From: an uncultured Spirochaetales bacterium
GTDB lineage: Bacteria; Spirochaetota; Spirochaetia; Sphaerochaetales; Sphaerochaetaceae
NCBI GenBank assembly: GCA_949285145.1
Contig: CASDXQ010000023.1
Coordinates: 1-42,939, forward strand
DNA length: 42,939 nucleotides
Direction: 5' to 3'
The notes under the pieces were generated by a model. The model had not been told where the DNA came from. It did no database searches and saw only the letters and a program-made list of their open reading frames with translations. Position numbers and translations under genes: made by a program. This document shows, piece after piece, positions 23,817 through 32,225 of the stretch (its first letter is position 1; each line of letters begins with the position of its first letter).

Positions 23817-24665
23817 ATGAAAATTGCATTCTACGTTTTCTCGGGAACCGGAAACACACTCCGGGTCTGCAAGGCAATGGCAGATGAAATGGAGAAATCA
23901 GGAAATGAGACGGAAATATACAGGATGGACAGGAAAACTGAATACTCCCCTTCCGGGTGCATTGTCATCGGCTATCCGGTGCATGCTTTCAACACACCTC
24001 TTCCTGTCCTGAAATTTCTCAGAAGCCTTCCCCGGGGAGAAAAGACTCCTGCGTATATAATCCAGACATCGGGAGAGCCTCTGGGCTTCAACAGAGCCGC
24101 ATGCATTTCACCCATGCAGATACTCAGGAAAAAGGGGTTTGACGTACGCGGCACATTCTCTTATGTCATGCCTTACAACATCATATTCCGTCACTCCGAC
24201 GCCATGGCGGCAAGGATGTGGAACGTTGTCAGGATGAGGGTTCCTTCCGATTCAAAAGTCATTGCATCACTTGGAAACCATTTCTGGAAGACGGGTGCAG
24301 TGGAGAAAGCTGTTTCCTTCATCCTCAGGATAGAGCACCCAGCAACGTCCATGATCGGAAGAGGTTTCAAAGCAGGCGGTCAGTGCACGGGATGCGGAAA
24401 ATGCGCGGCAAGATGTCCGGAGGGCAATATCGTGATGAGAGGCGGACGGCCGCACTTCGGAAGTGAATGCGGCCTCTGCATGAGCTGTGCGTTCTCTTGT
24501 CCCTCTGATGCTGTGAGAACTTCAATACTCAATGCATGGAGGGTCAACGGACAATATGACTTCACTGCAGAATGCGCAGGTGATGATGATATCGGCAGAT
24601 ACTGCCGCTCATCATACCTGTCCTATTTCCACAGATACGAAGACATGAACAAATCTAAAGCCTGA
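23817..24665 (+). CDS. EFR1-type flavodoxin/ferredoxin fusion
   Basis: 282 residues. The N-terminal flavodoxin-like domain has an FMN phosphate loop FSGTGNTLRVC. The C-terminal part has two 4Fe-4S motifs, CTGCGKCAARCP and CGLCMSCAFSCP. This is the EFR1 family layout, common in anaerobes and presumed to be an electron carrier; partners are unknown. GAGG precedes the ATG by seven bases. It converges with the Lrp gene and overlaps it by 11 bases. Confidence 0.9.
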   Translation: MKIAFYVFSGTGNTLRVCKAMADEMEKSGNETEIYRMDRKTEYSPSGCIVIGYPVHAFNTPLPVLKFLRSLPRGEKTPAYIIQTSGEPLGFNRAACISPMQILRKKGFDVRGTFSYVMPYNIIFRHSDAMAARMWNVVRMRVPSDSKVIASLGNHFWKTGAVEKAVSFILRIEHPATSMIGRGFKAGGQCTGCGKCAARCPEGNIVMRGGRPHFGSECGLCMSCAFSCPSDAVRTSILNAWRVNGQYDFTAECAGDDDIGRYCRSSYLSYFHRYEDMNKSKA

Positions 24666-25113
24666 GCCCTTTTATATCCTTGATACGTGAGAGGATTATG
24701 TTTGTCGAACAGGAAACAATGCCGGGAAGAGTGTCAATGACAGACGAGACAAGTGCCTCCATTTCATCAGATGAGGAAGCAACCGCATGCACATGAAGCC
24801 GGTTCCTGCCGGTCACGCGGTAAATCTGGGTGATGGTCTCACATTCTTCAAGCTGTTTTATCACATCGGGGAAAGTCTCACTTGAGCATTCAAGTTCGAA
24901 ATAGCAGGAGACTGCCCCGCTTATTTTCTGCGGATTTATTATGGCTGTGTACTCTTCGATCACACCTGATTTCTCCAGAGCCTGAACACGGGAGCGGGCC
25001 GCAACCCTTGAGATGCCGGTCTCCTCTCCTATCTGTGAGTATGAGATGCGGGCATTGTGAATAAGCAGCTGCACTATCTGCTGGTCGATCTGGTCAAGTC
25101 CGCCGAGAAACAT
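24655..25113 (-). CDS. Lrp/AsnC-family transcriptional regulator
   Basis: 152 residues. The HTH reads LDQIDQQIVQLLIHNARISYSQIGEETGISRVAARSRVQALEKSGVI, followed by the RAM ligand-binding domain with TQIYRVTGRNRLHVHAVASS. The ATG at 25113 is chosen because AAGGAGG lies six bases upstream; a longer reading has no site. It is divergent from a MATE exporter whose promoter region holds several dyads, so it probably controls that gene and itself. The convergent 3' end overlaps the EFR1 gene by 11 bases. Confidence 0.92.
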   Translation of the reverse strand: MFLGGLDQIDQQIVQLLIHNARISYSQIGEETGISRVAARSRVQALEKSGVIEEYTAIINPQKISGAVSCYFELECSSETFPDVIKQLEECETITQIYRVTGRNRLHVHAVASSSDEMEALVSSVIDTLPGIVSCSTNIILSRIKDIKGLRL

Positions 25114-25201
25114 GATGAACCTCCTTACGAATATCTTACAGCAGGAGGGGAAAGCGTTCAAAGTGTTTTACCTTTCTTTTTTTCAAAACGACATATTGAA
25201 A

Positions 25202-25267
25202 TTGACAATGCTGCGCATCAGACTATAATTGATTTACAATCGTAAGTTAAAACTTACAATACGTAAG
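25202..25267 (+). promoter_or_regulatory. MATE promoter with clustered dyads (probable Lrp sites)
   Basis: TTGACA (25202-25207), 16 bases, TATAAT (25224-25229). Immediately downstream are GTAAGTTAAAACTTAC (25242-25257, a perfect 7+2+7 dyad), TTACAATCGTAA (from 25234) and CTTACAATACGTAAG (25253-25267). Three overlapping TTAC/GTAA dyads fit multimeric Lrp-type binding that would repress the MATE gene. Confidence 0.7.
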
Positions 25268-25278
25268 AGAGGACAGTT

Positions 25279-26628
25279 ATGGCTGTAAATGGAAATGAAC
25301 TGACAAAAGGACCGGTTATGAGCACCATGCTGCGCTTTGCCGTCCCGATGATCATAGGAGATCTGCTCCAGCAGTGCTACAACATTGCCGATACCATCAT
25401 TGTCGGGCGTTTTCTCGGCACAAATCCGCTGGCTGCAGTCGGCTCGGCCTTCTCTTTAATGACATTTCTCACTTCAATCCTCCTCGGTCTTGCAATGGGA
25501 AGCGGAAGTGTCTTTTCCATGAGGTTCGGAAGAAAAGATGAGAAAGGACTCAGGGAAAGTGTTCTTTCCTCATTTGTGCTGCTTGCCGCAGTCAATGCAG
25601 TGCTGAACATAATCGTCTTTGCAGGATGTGACCTGATCATACAGCTGCTGCAGATCCCAGAGGAACTGACTGCTTTGATGAAAGAATACCTCATAGTCAT
25701 CTTTGCAGGGCTTACCGGCATATTCCTTTACAATTTCTTCGCATCCCTTCTCCGCTCACTGGGAAACTCAAAGGCTCCAATGCTTTTCCTTGCCGCAGCA
25801 GCCATTCTCAACATCGTCCTTGACCTCTGGTTCGTCGCAGGCCTTGATTTCGGCGTTGCCGGTGCCGCGTGGGCCACTGTTATATCCCAGTACGTGTCGG
25901 GAATCGGAATAGCAGTCTATACCGGAGTGAAATTTCCATCTCTTATCAGACCAGACAGATCACTCAGGCTGAAGATATCCTCGATAAAGGAAATAGCGGG
26001 CTTCTCATCCCTCACATGCCTGCAGCAGTCGATAATGAATCTCGGCATTCTCGCAGTTCAGGGAAGAGTCAACACTTTTGGTCCCGTTATCATGGCAGCC
26101 TTCGCCGCAGGTGTGAAAATAGATGCCTTCGCCTATCTTCCCGTACAGGATTTCGGCAATGCATTCTCATACTTCATAGCACAGAACTACGGAGCGGGAC
26201 AGAAAGAGCGCATAGCAAAGGGAATAAGGACGGCAACGGTGATCACCATCTCCTTCGGCATCGTGCTTTCCTTATTCGTATGCCTGTTTGCCGATTCGCT
26301 TATCGCATTGTTCATAGATGACAGCGGTTCTGCTGCTCTCGTTATAGAGGAAGGGGTACGCTACCTCCGCATAGAAGGTGCCTTCTATTATCTTATCGGG
26401 ATTCTTTTCCTGCTCTACGGTCTATACAGGGCACTTGGACGGCCCGGCATGTCTGTAGTTCTGACTGTCATCTCGCTCGGCCTCAGAGTGGTGCTTGCAT
26501 ATGCGCTTTCAGCAGTGCCTTCAATCGGTGCTGCGGGTATATGGTGGTCGGTTCCCGTCGGATGGATCATTGCCGATGCTGCAGGAATCATATACTACAT
26601 GCTGAAAAGGAAAATCATCCTTTCCTGA
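25279..26628 (+). CDS. MATE-family efflux transporter
   Basis: 449-residue multidrug-type exporter with 12 predicted helices. The start MAVNGNELTKGPVMSTMLRFAVPMIIGDLLQQCYNIADTIIVGRFLG and the second-half QDFGNAFSYFIAQNYGAGQKERI are characteristic. GAGG lies six bases before the ATG. It is only distantly similar to the other MATE gene at 22302 and belongs to a different regulatory unit, probably under the divergent Lrp regulator. Confidence 0.93.
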   Translation: MAVNGNELTKGPVMSTMLRFAVPMIIGDLLQQCYNIADTIIVGRFLGTNPLAAVGSAFSLMTFLTSILLGLAMGSGSVFSMRFGRKDEKGLRESVLSSFVLLAAVNAVLNIIVFAGCDLIIQLLQIPEELTALMKEYLIVIFAGLTGIFLYNFFASLLRSLGNSKAPMLFLAAAAILNIVLDLWFVAGLDFGVAGAAWATVISQYVSGIGIAVYTGVKFPSLIRPDRSLRLKISSIKEIAGFSSLTCLQQSIMNLGILAVQGRVNTFGPVIMAAFAAGVKIDAFAYLPVQDFGNAFSYFIAQNYGAGQKERIAKGIRTATVITISFGIVLSLFVCLFADSLIALFIDDSGSAALVIEEGVRYLRIEGAFYYLIGILFLLYGLYRALGRPGMSVVLTVISLGLRVVLAYALSAVPSIGAAGIWWSVPVGWIIADAAGIIYYMLKRKIILS

Positions 26629-26631
26629 AGT

Positions 26632-26686
26632 TTGTAAACTATAATCAGAAATACAGTTTACAATATATATCGCATTGTGCTATCTT
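26632..26686 (+). promoter_or_regulatory. BirA-like biotin operator overlapping the ecfA promoter
   Basis: TTGTAAACT (26632-26640), 14 bases, AGTTTACAA (26655-26663): a perfect 9-bp inverted repeat with the arm sequence and spacing of known BirA operators (TTGTAAACC-N14-16-GGTTTACAA). The right arm contains TTTACA (26657-26662), 18 bases before an extended -10, TGCTATCTT (TATCTT at 26681-26686). Bound biotin-BirA would therefore cover the -35. Confidence 0.75.
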
Positions 26687-26692
26687 TCCCGC

Positions 26693-27433
26693 ATGGAAAG
26701 CGCACTTGAGATTGAAAGCCTGTCACTCAGCATAAACGGAAAGAAAATCCTTGATGACATATCGCTGAAGCTTGAAAAAGGATCGTTTGCCGCACTGTGC
26801 GGGCGAAACGGTGCAGGCAAAAGCCAGCTGCTGCGCTGCATGAAGGGGCTGAAAAAGCCCGATACAGGCAGGATTCTCATCGGCGGCAGGGAAGCTGATG
26901 AAAAGACAAGAATGAAAAAGTGCGCACTTGTCTTCCAGAATGCACAGATGCAGATCGTAAGCCAGAGCGTTGAGAAAGACATAGCATTCGGACCGGAGAA
27001 CATGGGCCTTGACAAAGCAGAGGTGAAAAGAAGAGTCGAATACGCGCTTCACCTGATGGGGCTTGAAGACAAGGCAAAACAGAGACCGCAGACTCTCTCC
27101 GGCGGAGAGATGAGAAAATGCGCAATAGCAGGCATCCTTGCAATGGAACCCGATGTCATATTCCTGGATGAACCATTTGCAAATCTCGACTACCCTTCAA
27201 CTCTGACAGTCATCAGATCTCTCATCACAGTGCATGAGAAAGGATACACGATACTTGTGGTATCGCATGAAGCGGAAAAGTTTCTCGCCCACACCGACAC
27301 CCTCTTCATCATGGAAGGTGGAAAGCTGAAAGAAGAAGGAAATTCAGAGAAACTCTTCAGCAGACTCAGCGATTATGACATATACCTGCCATCCGGGGCG
27401 GCATTTGAGGATCTCTCATGGCTCAGGCGCTGA
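26693..27433 (+). CDS. bioM: ECF transporter ATPase for biotin (EcfA/BioM)
   Basis: 246-residue ABC ATPase of the energy-coupling-factor class. Walker A is CGRNGAGKSQLLRCMKG, the signature is LSGGEMRKCAIAGILAM, and Walker B is VIFLDEPFANLDYPS with switch histidine VVSHEAEKF. Only one ATPase is present, as in dedicated BioMNY systems. The start is the ATG at 26693; it has no Shine-Dalgarno site and lies 6 bases after the -10 box, so the mRNA is probably leaderless. It overlaps ecfT by 16 bases. Biotin specificity comes from bioY downstream and the BirA-like operator upstream. Confidence 0.88.
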   Translation: MESALEIESLSLSINGKKILDDISLKLEKGSFAALCGRNGAGKSQLLRCMKGLKKPDTGRILIGGREADEKTRMKKCALVFQNAQMQIVSQSVEKDIAFGPENMGLDKAEVKRRVEYALHLMGLEDKAKQRPQTLSGGEMRKCAIAGILAMEPDVIFLDEPFANLDYPSTLTVIRSLITVHEKGYTILVVSHEAEKFLAHTDTLFIMEGGKLKEEGNSEKLFSRLSDYDIYLPSGAAFEDLSWLRR

Positions 27434-28140
27434 TCTTCCACTACAGACAGGCCGACAACTTCCTCACCCGCCTCAATCCTGCTGCAAAGCTTGTCTGCCT
27501 GCTCTCGTATTCCATAACAGTATCATCGGCACCGCCGCTTGCTGTTTATCCTCTCTTTCTCCTGTGTCTCATCGCTGCAGCAGCGATAAAACTGCCATGG
27601 AAGGAATATATGAAAGAAAGCATTTTCTTTCTCCTGATTGCATTGATGATGGGACTCTCATCCTTCCTCAGCCAGGGGGAAATCCTGACAGCCTGCTCCT
27701 GTGCACTTTCTTTTCTCTCGCTGGTTCTTGCAGCAATGCTCCTTGCCGACACAACCATGCCGGATGAGCTTTCAAGGTCGCTGGCAAGCGCACTGTCACG
27801 TGTCATGGGAAGATACGCATACATACTCTCCTCGATAATGGAAATAACACTGTCCATGATTCCCGTGATCATAGACAGCACCATATGCATGTATGAAGCA
27901 AGGAAGGCCAGAGGCGCATCATTCTTCCATCATCCGGTCAGGAGTGTCAGCGAGCTTTCACTGAGCATTCTCTCAGATCTCATCGACAAAGCTGAAACAT
28001 ATACGGATGCACTTTACAGCCGCTCCTATGAGCCGGAGGGTAAAAGATCCCCGGCGCCGTACAAAGCGGCAGATGTGGTCATTATCTGCCTGAGTGCCGC
28101 ACTGCCGGCAGTATATCTTCTGCTTGTCCGAAGATTATAA
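27418..28140 (+). CDS. bioN: ECF transporter transmembrane protein (EcfT/BioN)
   Basis: 240-residue membrane coupling protein. It begins MAQALIFHYRQADNFLTRLNPAAKLVCLLSYSI, with the usual RLNPxxKL stretch. The cytoplasmic coupling region EARKARGASFF carries the ARG motif known to contact the ATPase. It starts inside the ATPase gene and is followed 20 bases later by bioY. Confidence 0.9.
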   Translation: MAQALIFHYRQADNFLTRLNPAAKLVCLLSYSITVSSAPPLAVYPLFLLCLIAAAAIKLPWKEYMKESIFFLLIALMMGLSSFLSQGEILTACSCALSFLSLVLAAMLLADTTMPDELSRSLASALSRVMGRYAYILSSIMEITLSMIPVIIDSTICMYEARKARGASFFHHPVRSVSELSLSILSDLIDKAETYTDALYSRSYEPEGKRSPAPYKAADVVIICLSAALPAVYLLLVRRL

Positions 28141-28160
28141 ACAAAAAAGAGGTTAAAATA

Positions 28161-28703
28161 ATGGAAAGAAAACAAATCAGGAAAATCACGCTGACGGCTC
28201 TTTTTGCAGCCATGATTTCAGCCGGTGCATTCATCAGGATACCGATGGCTCCCGTGCCAATCACCCTGACAACGCTTTTCACAATGCTGGGCTCGGCATG
28301 TCTGCCTCCGTCTCTGGCACTGTCAAGCATAATTGTCTATATCTTCATCGGAGCTGCAGGTCTTCCTGTTTTCACATCGGGAGGCGGTCTTGCATCACTG
28401 CTCGGTCCTACGGGAGGATACCTTATCGGAATGATTCCGGCAGCATTTGCAGGATCAATGCTGATGAAAGCCTTTGAAGCAAAGCCCCGTGCAGGTGCGC
28501 TTCTGTCTTCCCTTGTCTCTGTATTCTTCACGTATCTTATCGGCCTGCCATGGCTCAAATGGCAGATGGGAATATCATCACAAGCGGCAATCCTTTCAGG
28601 CTTTGTCCCTTTCATTATCGGAGACACGCTGAAGGTCACAGTGACCTGCATCACTGCCCCCGCAATAAGAAAAAGAGTGATGGAAATGCTCTCAGCGGAG
28701 TGA
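28161..28703 (+). CDS. bioY: Biotin transporter substrate-binding membrane subunit BioY
   Basis: 180-residue S-component with six helices. It contains IPMAPVPITLTTLFTMLGSACLPP and the biotin-binding-type region GAAGLPVFTSGGGLASLLGPTGGYLIGMIPAAF, the BioY hallmark. The second hallmark, GLPWLKWQMG and PFIIGDTLKV, is also present. It is the third gene of the operon. Only import genes are seen here; no biotin biosynthesis genes lie in the window. Confidence 0.95.
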   Translation: MERKQIRKITLTALFAAMISAGAFIRIPMAPVPITLTTLFTMLGSACLPPSLALSSIIVYIFIGAAGLPVFTSGGGLASLLGPTGGYLIGMIPAAFAGSMLMKAFEAKPRAGALLSSLVSVFFTYLIGLPWLKWQMGISSQAAILSGFVPFIIGDTLKVTVTCITAPAIRKRVMEMLSAE

Positions 28704-28777
28704 AAGAAACACCCTGCAGCCGCTTTTCACAGTCCTTTTCCGCTACACTTTTGACAATTAGTCAACAAATTCATTTT

Positions 28778-28820
28778 CGGAAATGTTTTCGTTGACAGTT
28801 TTGAAAACTGCCTCTTAGAC
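28778..28820 (+). promoter_or_regulatory. Promoter and dyads upstream of the disaccharide-operon LacI gene
   Basis: TTGACA (28792-28797), 17 bases, TTAGAC (28815-28820). The spacer holds CAGTTTTGAAAACTG (28796-28810), a perfect dyad. Just upstream, CGGAAATGTTTTCG (28778-28791) matches 11 of 14 bases of the operator at 29910. The regulator therefore probably controls itself. Confidence 0.55.
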
Positions 28821-28853
28821 TGAAAGTACAAAAACCTTTTCGGAGAAAAATTG

Positions 28854-29870
28854 ATGGCAACGATCAAGGAAGTGGCCGCTGCGGCAGGAGTCTCAATCAG
28901 CACTGTCTCAAGGGCATTCAACAACTACAGCGACATAAACGGGAAGACCAAGGAACGCATACTTGAGGCGGCAAGGTCTCTCGACTATTCGCCCAACATC
29001 AGCGCCAGGAATCTCTCCAGCAAGAAAAGGCTCAACCTCGGGCTCATCATATCGGGTTTCCTGAATGAAAACGCCAATGAAGACATTCTTTTCGGTCATA
29101 TGAGAGGTGCATTCCGCTATGCACACGAGAATAATCTCGATCTCGCCCTCTACATTACAAGCAGCGAAGAGCAGAAAAGGCTGAGTTACCACAGTTTCTG
29201 CATCGAACATTCTCTTGCAGGTGCAATAATAAGCGGTCTGACAACCGAGGATGCCTACTATCAGGAACTGAGCAGGAATATCTCATGCCCGTGCGTGACA
29301 ATAGACATAGAGCTTCCTTCGGGAGAAGCAGGCATCGTGACAAGCGACAACAGAAATGCAATGAAAGACATGATCACATGTCTGCTTGACGACGGGCATG
29401 ACAAGATTGCCGTGATGGCAGGAAAGAGAAGCGCAACAGTCTCAAACGTCCGACTTGACGGTGTCAGGGATGCATACAGGGAAAAAAACATCCGCCTTGA
29501 TGAAAATGACATCTTCTATGCATCTTTCTCAAAGCAGGAGGCATATGAAAGAGCAAAGGAAATTGTCAGAAGCGGCAGGCACTACAGCGCCTATGCATGT
29601 TTTTCCGACGAAATGGCTTTCGGCGTGATCAGGGCACTGCAGGAAGAAGGAGTGAAGATTCCCGATGAATGTTCGGTCACAGGCTTTGACGATGTGATGC
29701 TTGCAGGCAACATCTCCCCTGCCCTGACGACAGTAAGACAGGATTTCGAGGCTTCCGGTTATGAGGCGGCAGGACTTCTGCACCGGATTCTGGAAGGAAA
29801 GGATGATGGAAAAAGGATGATCCTCAAGTGTCCCATCATCATCAGGCAGAGCACAAAAGCTTGCAAATGA
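28854..29870 (+). CDS. LacI-family regulator of the disaccharide operon
   Basis: 338 residues. The HTH reads MATIKEVAAAAGVSISTVSRAFNNYSDINGKTKERILEAA. The effector domain includes LNLGLIISGFLNENANE and GFDDVMLAGNISPALTTVRQ. The ATG at 28854 has CGGAG eight bases upstream. The next gene, 92 bases downstream, is the sugar-binding protein, with a CGAAAACGTTTTTG operator between them. Very probably the local repressor, responding to the disaccharide or its phosphate. Confidence 0.93.
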   Translation: MATIKEVAAAAGVSISTVSRAFNNYSDINGKTKERILEAARSLDYSPNISARNLSSKKRLNLGLIISGFLNENANEDILFGHMRGAFRYAHENNLDLALYITSSEEQKRLSYHSFCIEHSLAGAIISGLTTEDAYYQELSRNISCPCVTIDIELPSGEAGIVTSDNRNAMKDMITCLLDDGHDKIAVMAGKRSATVSNVRLDGVRDAYREKNIRLDENDIFYASFSKQEAYERAKEIVRSGRHYSAYACFSDEMAFGVIRALQEEGVKIPDECSVTGFDDVMLAGNISPALTTVRQDFEASGYEAAGLLHRILEGKDDGKRMILKCPIIIRQSTKACK

Positions 29871-29908
29871 AAAAACGGAAAGATGAAGGATTGGAAATCC
29901 GCCATTTT

Positions 29909-29924
29909 TCGAAAACGTTTTTGA
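29909..29924 (+). promoter_or_regulatory. LacI/CcpA-type operator before the disaccharide-binding protein gene
   Basis: TCGAAAACGTTTTTGA, palindromic with one mismatch and a central CG, followed directly by a TGATAA -10-like sequence. It is typical of LacI-family sites and also resembles catabolite (cre) sites. Confidence 0.65.
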
Positions 29925-29962
29925 TAAATCTGAATTCAACCTGATTCAACGGAGGTAAAGTA

Positions 29963-31273
29963 ATGAAAAAGGTTCTTTCAATCGTATTGACGGCACTTGT
30001 TGCCATGAGTCTCTTTGCCGGCGGAAGCCAGGAAAGCACATCAACTGACAGTGGTGTTATCGAGATAACGATCCCGTCATACAAAACAGGAGAAAATGTC
30101 GGTGCCGTGTTCTTTGAGCCGCAGGTGGAACGTTTCAATGCAAAATATGAAGGCGTATACAGGATCAACCTTGAATCTGTACCGCAGGCAAACTTCAACG
30201 ACAGGATCAAGCAGCTTGCACAGCAGGGGCAGCTTCCGGTTCTCGTACAGGGCGGCGATCTTGACTGGTTTGCAAATGTCGCAATTCCCAACGGCATGGC
30301 ATGGGATATGAGCGAATGGATCAATTCAACTCCTGCAGTGAAGGATATGATGCTTGCTGACGGTCTTGAATTCTGCACAACGGAGGACGGCGCGATCTAC
30401 AGCTTCCCTCTTGCGACCATCAGGCCGATCGGATTCTTCTACAATACAGCCCTTTACAATCCCTCAGAAGATGTAAGCAAGATGTCCATAGATGACTGGA
30501 TTTCATCACTGGGTGATCAGAAGATCGCATTCTCTACAGCAGAGAACGGCTGGGTTGCCGCTCTGTTCCTCACAGCACTCATCGCCGATGAGGAAGGCGG
30601 AGATGAATGGCTGCAGAGCGGAGTTGAGGTCAAGATAACCGATTTCAACAACGCGATAATGATCAATGCAGTGACAAAACTTCAGGATATGCTTCAGAAC
30701 AACGCAAGTGCAAACAGTATCGGAGCAACATACGCCGATGCGGCAAATGCCTTCATGAGCATGCAGGCATCCATCATCTCGAACGGATCCTGGATGAGCA
30801 CGGATTTTGAAGAGACAAATGCCGCCAACTGGTCAAACGGCTTTGACGGTGCTGATGTAAGAGCCGCTCTCTTCCCCGGCAACGTAGGTGTTGCAAATGC
30901 GGCCACATACGGTGAATGGTGGATCAGCGCAGAGGCAAGCGAAGATGAAATCGAACTGGCAAAGGCATTCCTCGAATTCATCTACACACCTGAGGAAATT
31001 GAAGGCTTCCTTCTTGCAGAAGGCGGAAGTGCTCCCAACCTTGCATACTCGGAGAGTTTCCTTGAAGCACAGGCTGAAGTGCAGGTTCTTGCCGACCTTG
31101 CTTCCGACACAGACAGCGAATCCAGATTCGTGCCGTGCATTCTGGATGTCATTCCCCAGTCAGTTGCAAATGTCGAATTCGGCAAACTCCTGCCGAGTCT
31201 GGCAGACGGCAGCTACAGCCCTGAGGAATTCTGCGAATGGATGACTGAAAAGGCGCTTGAAGCGACCATGTAA
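29963..31273 (+). CDS. Disaccharide ABC transporter substrate-binding protein
   Basis: 436-residue periplasmic sugar-binding protein. The signal peptide MKKVLSIVLTALVAMSLFA is followed by GGSQESTSTDSG with no lipobox cysteine. The binding-protein core includes RPIGFFYNTALYNPSEDV and WMSTDFEETNAANW. GGAGG lies eight bases before the ATG. It is followed by a perfect GC-rich hairpin and two permease genes. The downstream GH65 phosphorylase indicates a glucose disaccharide as ligand; which one is not deducible. Confidence 0.92.
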   Translation: MKKVLSIVLTALVAMSLFAGGSQESTSTDSGVIEITIPSYKTGENVGAVFFEPQVERFNAKYEGVYRINLESVPQANFNDRIKQLAQQGQLPVLVQGGDLDWFANVAIPNGMAWDMSEWINSTPAVKDMMLADGLEFCTTEDGAIYSFPLATIRPIGFFYNTALYNPSEDVSKMSIDDWISSLGDQKIAFSTAENGWVAALFLTALIADEEGGDEWLQSGVEVKITDFNNAIMINAVTKLQDMLQNNASANSIGATYADAANAFMSMQASIISNGSWMSTDFEETNAANWSNGFDGADVRAALFPGNVGVANAATYGEWWISAEASEDEIELAKAFLEFIYTPEEIEGFLLAEGGSAPNLAYSESFLEAQAEVQVLADLASDTDSESRFVPCILDVIPQSVANVEFGKLLPSLADGSYSPEEFCEWMTEKALEATM

Positions 31274-31289
31274 GTCCGGTTAAATGACA

Positions 31290-31309
31290 GGCTCCGGACA
31301 TCCGGAGCC
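31290..31309 (+). promoter_or_regulatory. Intercistronic hairpin after the binding-protein gene
   Basis: Perfect 8-bp stem GGCTCCGG/CCGGAGCC with a 4-base loop, then TTATTTTC. It acts as a partial terminator or stabiliser, like those at 1337 and 8636. Confidence 0.8.
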
Positions 31310-31328
31310 TTATTTTCAAGGAGTCAGC

Positions 31329-32213
31329 ATGACTAAAGCCAGCCTGCGCACCAGAAAGAACTATAAGTGGATATATCTCTTTCTGCTGCCCACACTGATA
31401 ATTTTCCTTCTCTTCTATTTCGTCCCGATAATCCAGGTGTTCTTCACTTCCTTCACAAGCTGGGACGGTTTCAACAGTCCTTCATTCAACGGGATAGACA
31501 ACTACACCACCCTGTTTTCCCGCTCGTCATTCCATCTGGCACTGCGCAATCTTTTTGTATGGAGCCTCATCGCGGCGACGGTGCATGTGGGATTCGGCGT
31601 TCTCGTCGCATTCATCTTCTACAGACAGCCGAAAGGATGGAAGCTGACGCGCACGCTTTTCATGGTTCCGAATGTGATTTCAGCCGCAGCATGGGCTATG
31701 ATCTACCGTTTCATCTTCAATAACCAGTTCGGCGTGCTGAATCAGCTCATACGCACTGTAAACCCGGATTTCAGCATAAACTGGTTCTACTCAAGCCCGT
31801 GGGCATTCATTGCAATCACGCTGACATGGGTTTTCTATGCAGTCATCGTAGCACTTGTGGTACACGGTGACCTGATGAACATTCCCCAGGAAATAAACGA
31901 GGCTGCCGTCATAGACGGAGCGACGCCGTGGCAGCTCATCTCAAAAATACAGCTACCGCTGTGCAAGGCATCCATCGGCACAAGCATCATCATATCAATC
32001 TCATCAAGAATAACGATGTATGAACAGATATCCCTTACAACGGCAGGAGGCCCCGGCGATGACACGATCAGCCTTTCGATGATGCTGGTAAGTGCGGTCA
32101 TGGACTACCGCTACGGTTTCGCAAACGCCATCGGAGTGATCATGTTCGTCCTCGGCATCATCATCCTGCTTGTCGTCAACAAGCTGATGAAGATGAATGA
32201 ATCCGTATACTGA
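31329..32213 (+). CDS. Disaccharide ABC transporter permease (MalF type)
   Basis: 294-residue CUT1 permease. It starts MTKASLRTRKNYKWIYLFLLPTLIIFLLFYFVPIIQVFFTSF; the EAA loop is INEAAVIDGATPWQLISKIQLPLCK, followed by TAGGPGDDTISLSMML. The ATG at 31329 has AAGGAG just upstream; a reading from 31284 would run through the hairpin and is rejected. Thirteen bases separate it from the next permease. Confidence 0.93.
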   Translation: MTKASLRTRKNYKWIYLFLLPTLIIFLLFYFVPIIQVFFTSFTSWDGFNSPSFNGIDNYTTLFSRSSFHLALRNLFVWSLIAATVHVGFGVLVAFIFYRQPKGWKLTRTLFMVPNVISAAAWAMIYRFIFNNQFGVLNQLIRTVNPDFSINWFYSSPWAFIAITLTWVFYAVIVALVVHGDLMNIPQEINEAAVIDGATPWQLISKIQLPLCKASIGTSIIISISSRITMYEQISLTTAGGPGDDTISLSMMLVSAVMDYRYGFANAIGVIMFVLGIIILLVVNKLMKMNESVY

Positions 32214-32225
32214 GGAGGAGAAAAA

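Noticed and set aside
26640..26645. TATAAT inside the biotin operator as the -10 of the ecfA promoter
   Set aside because: No -35 is found 16-18 bases upstream, while TTTACA and TGCTATCTT downstream form a better-spaced promoter. It cannot be excluded.
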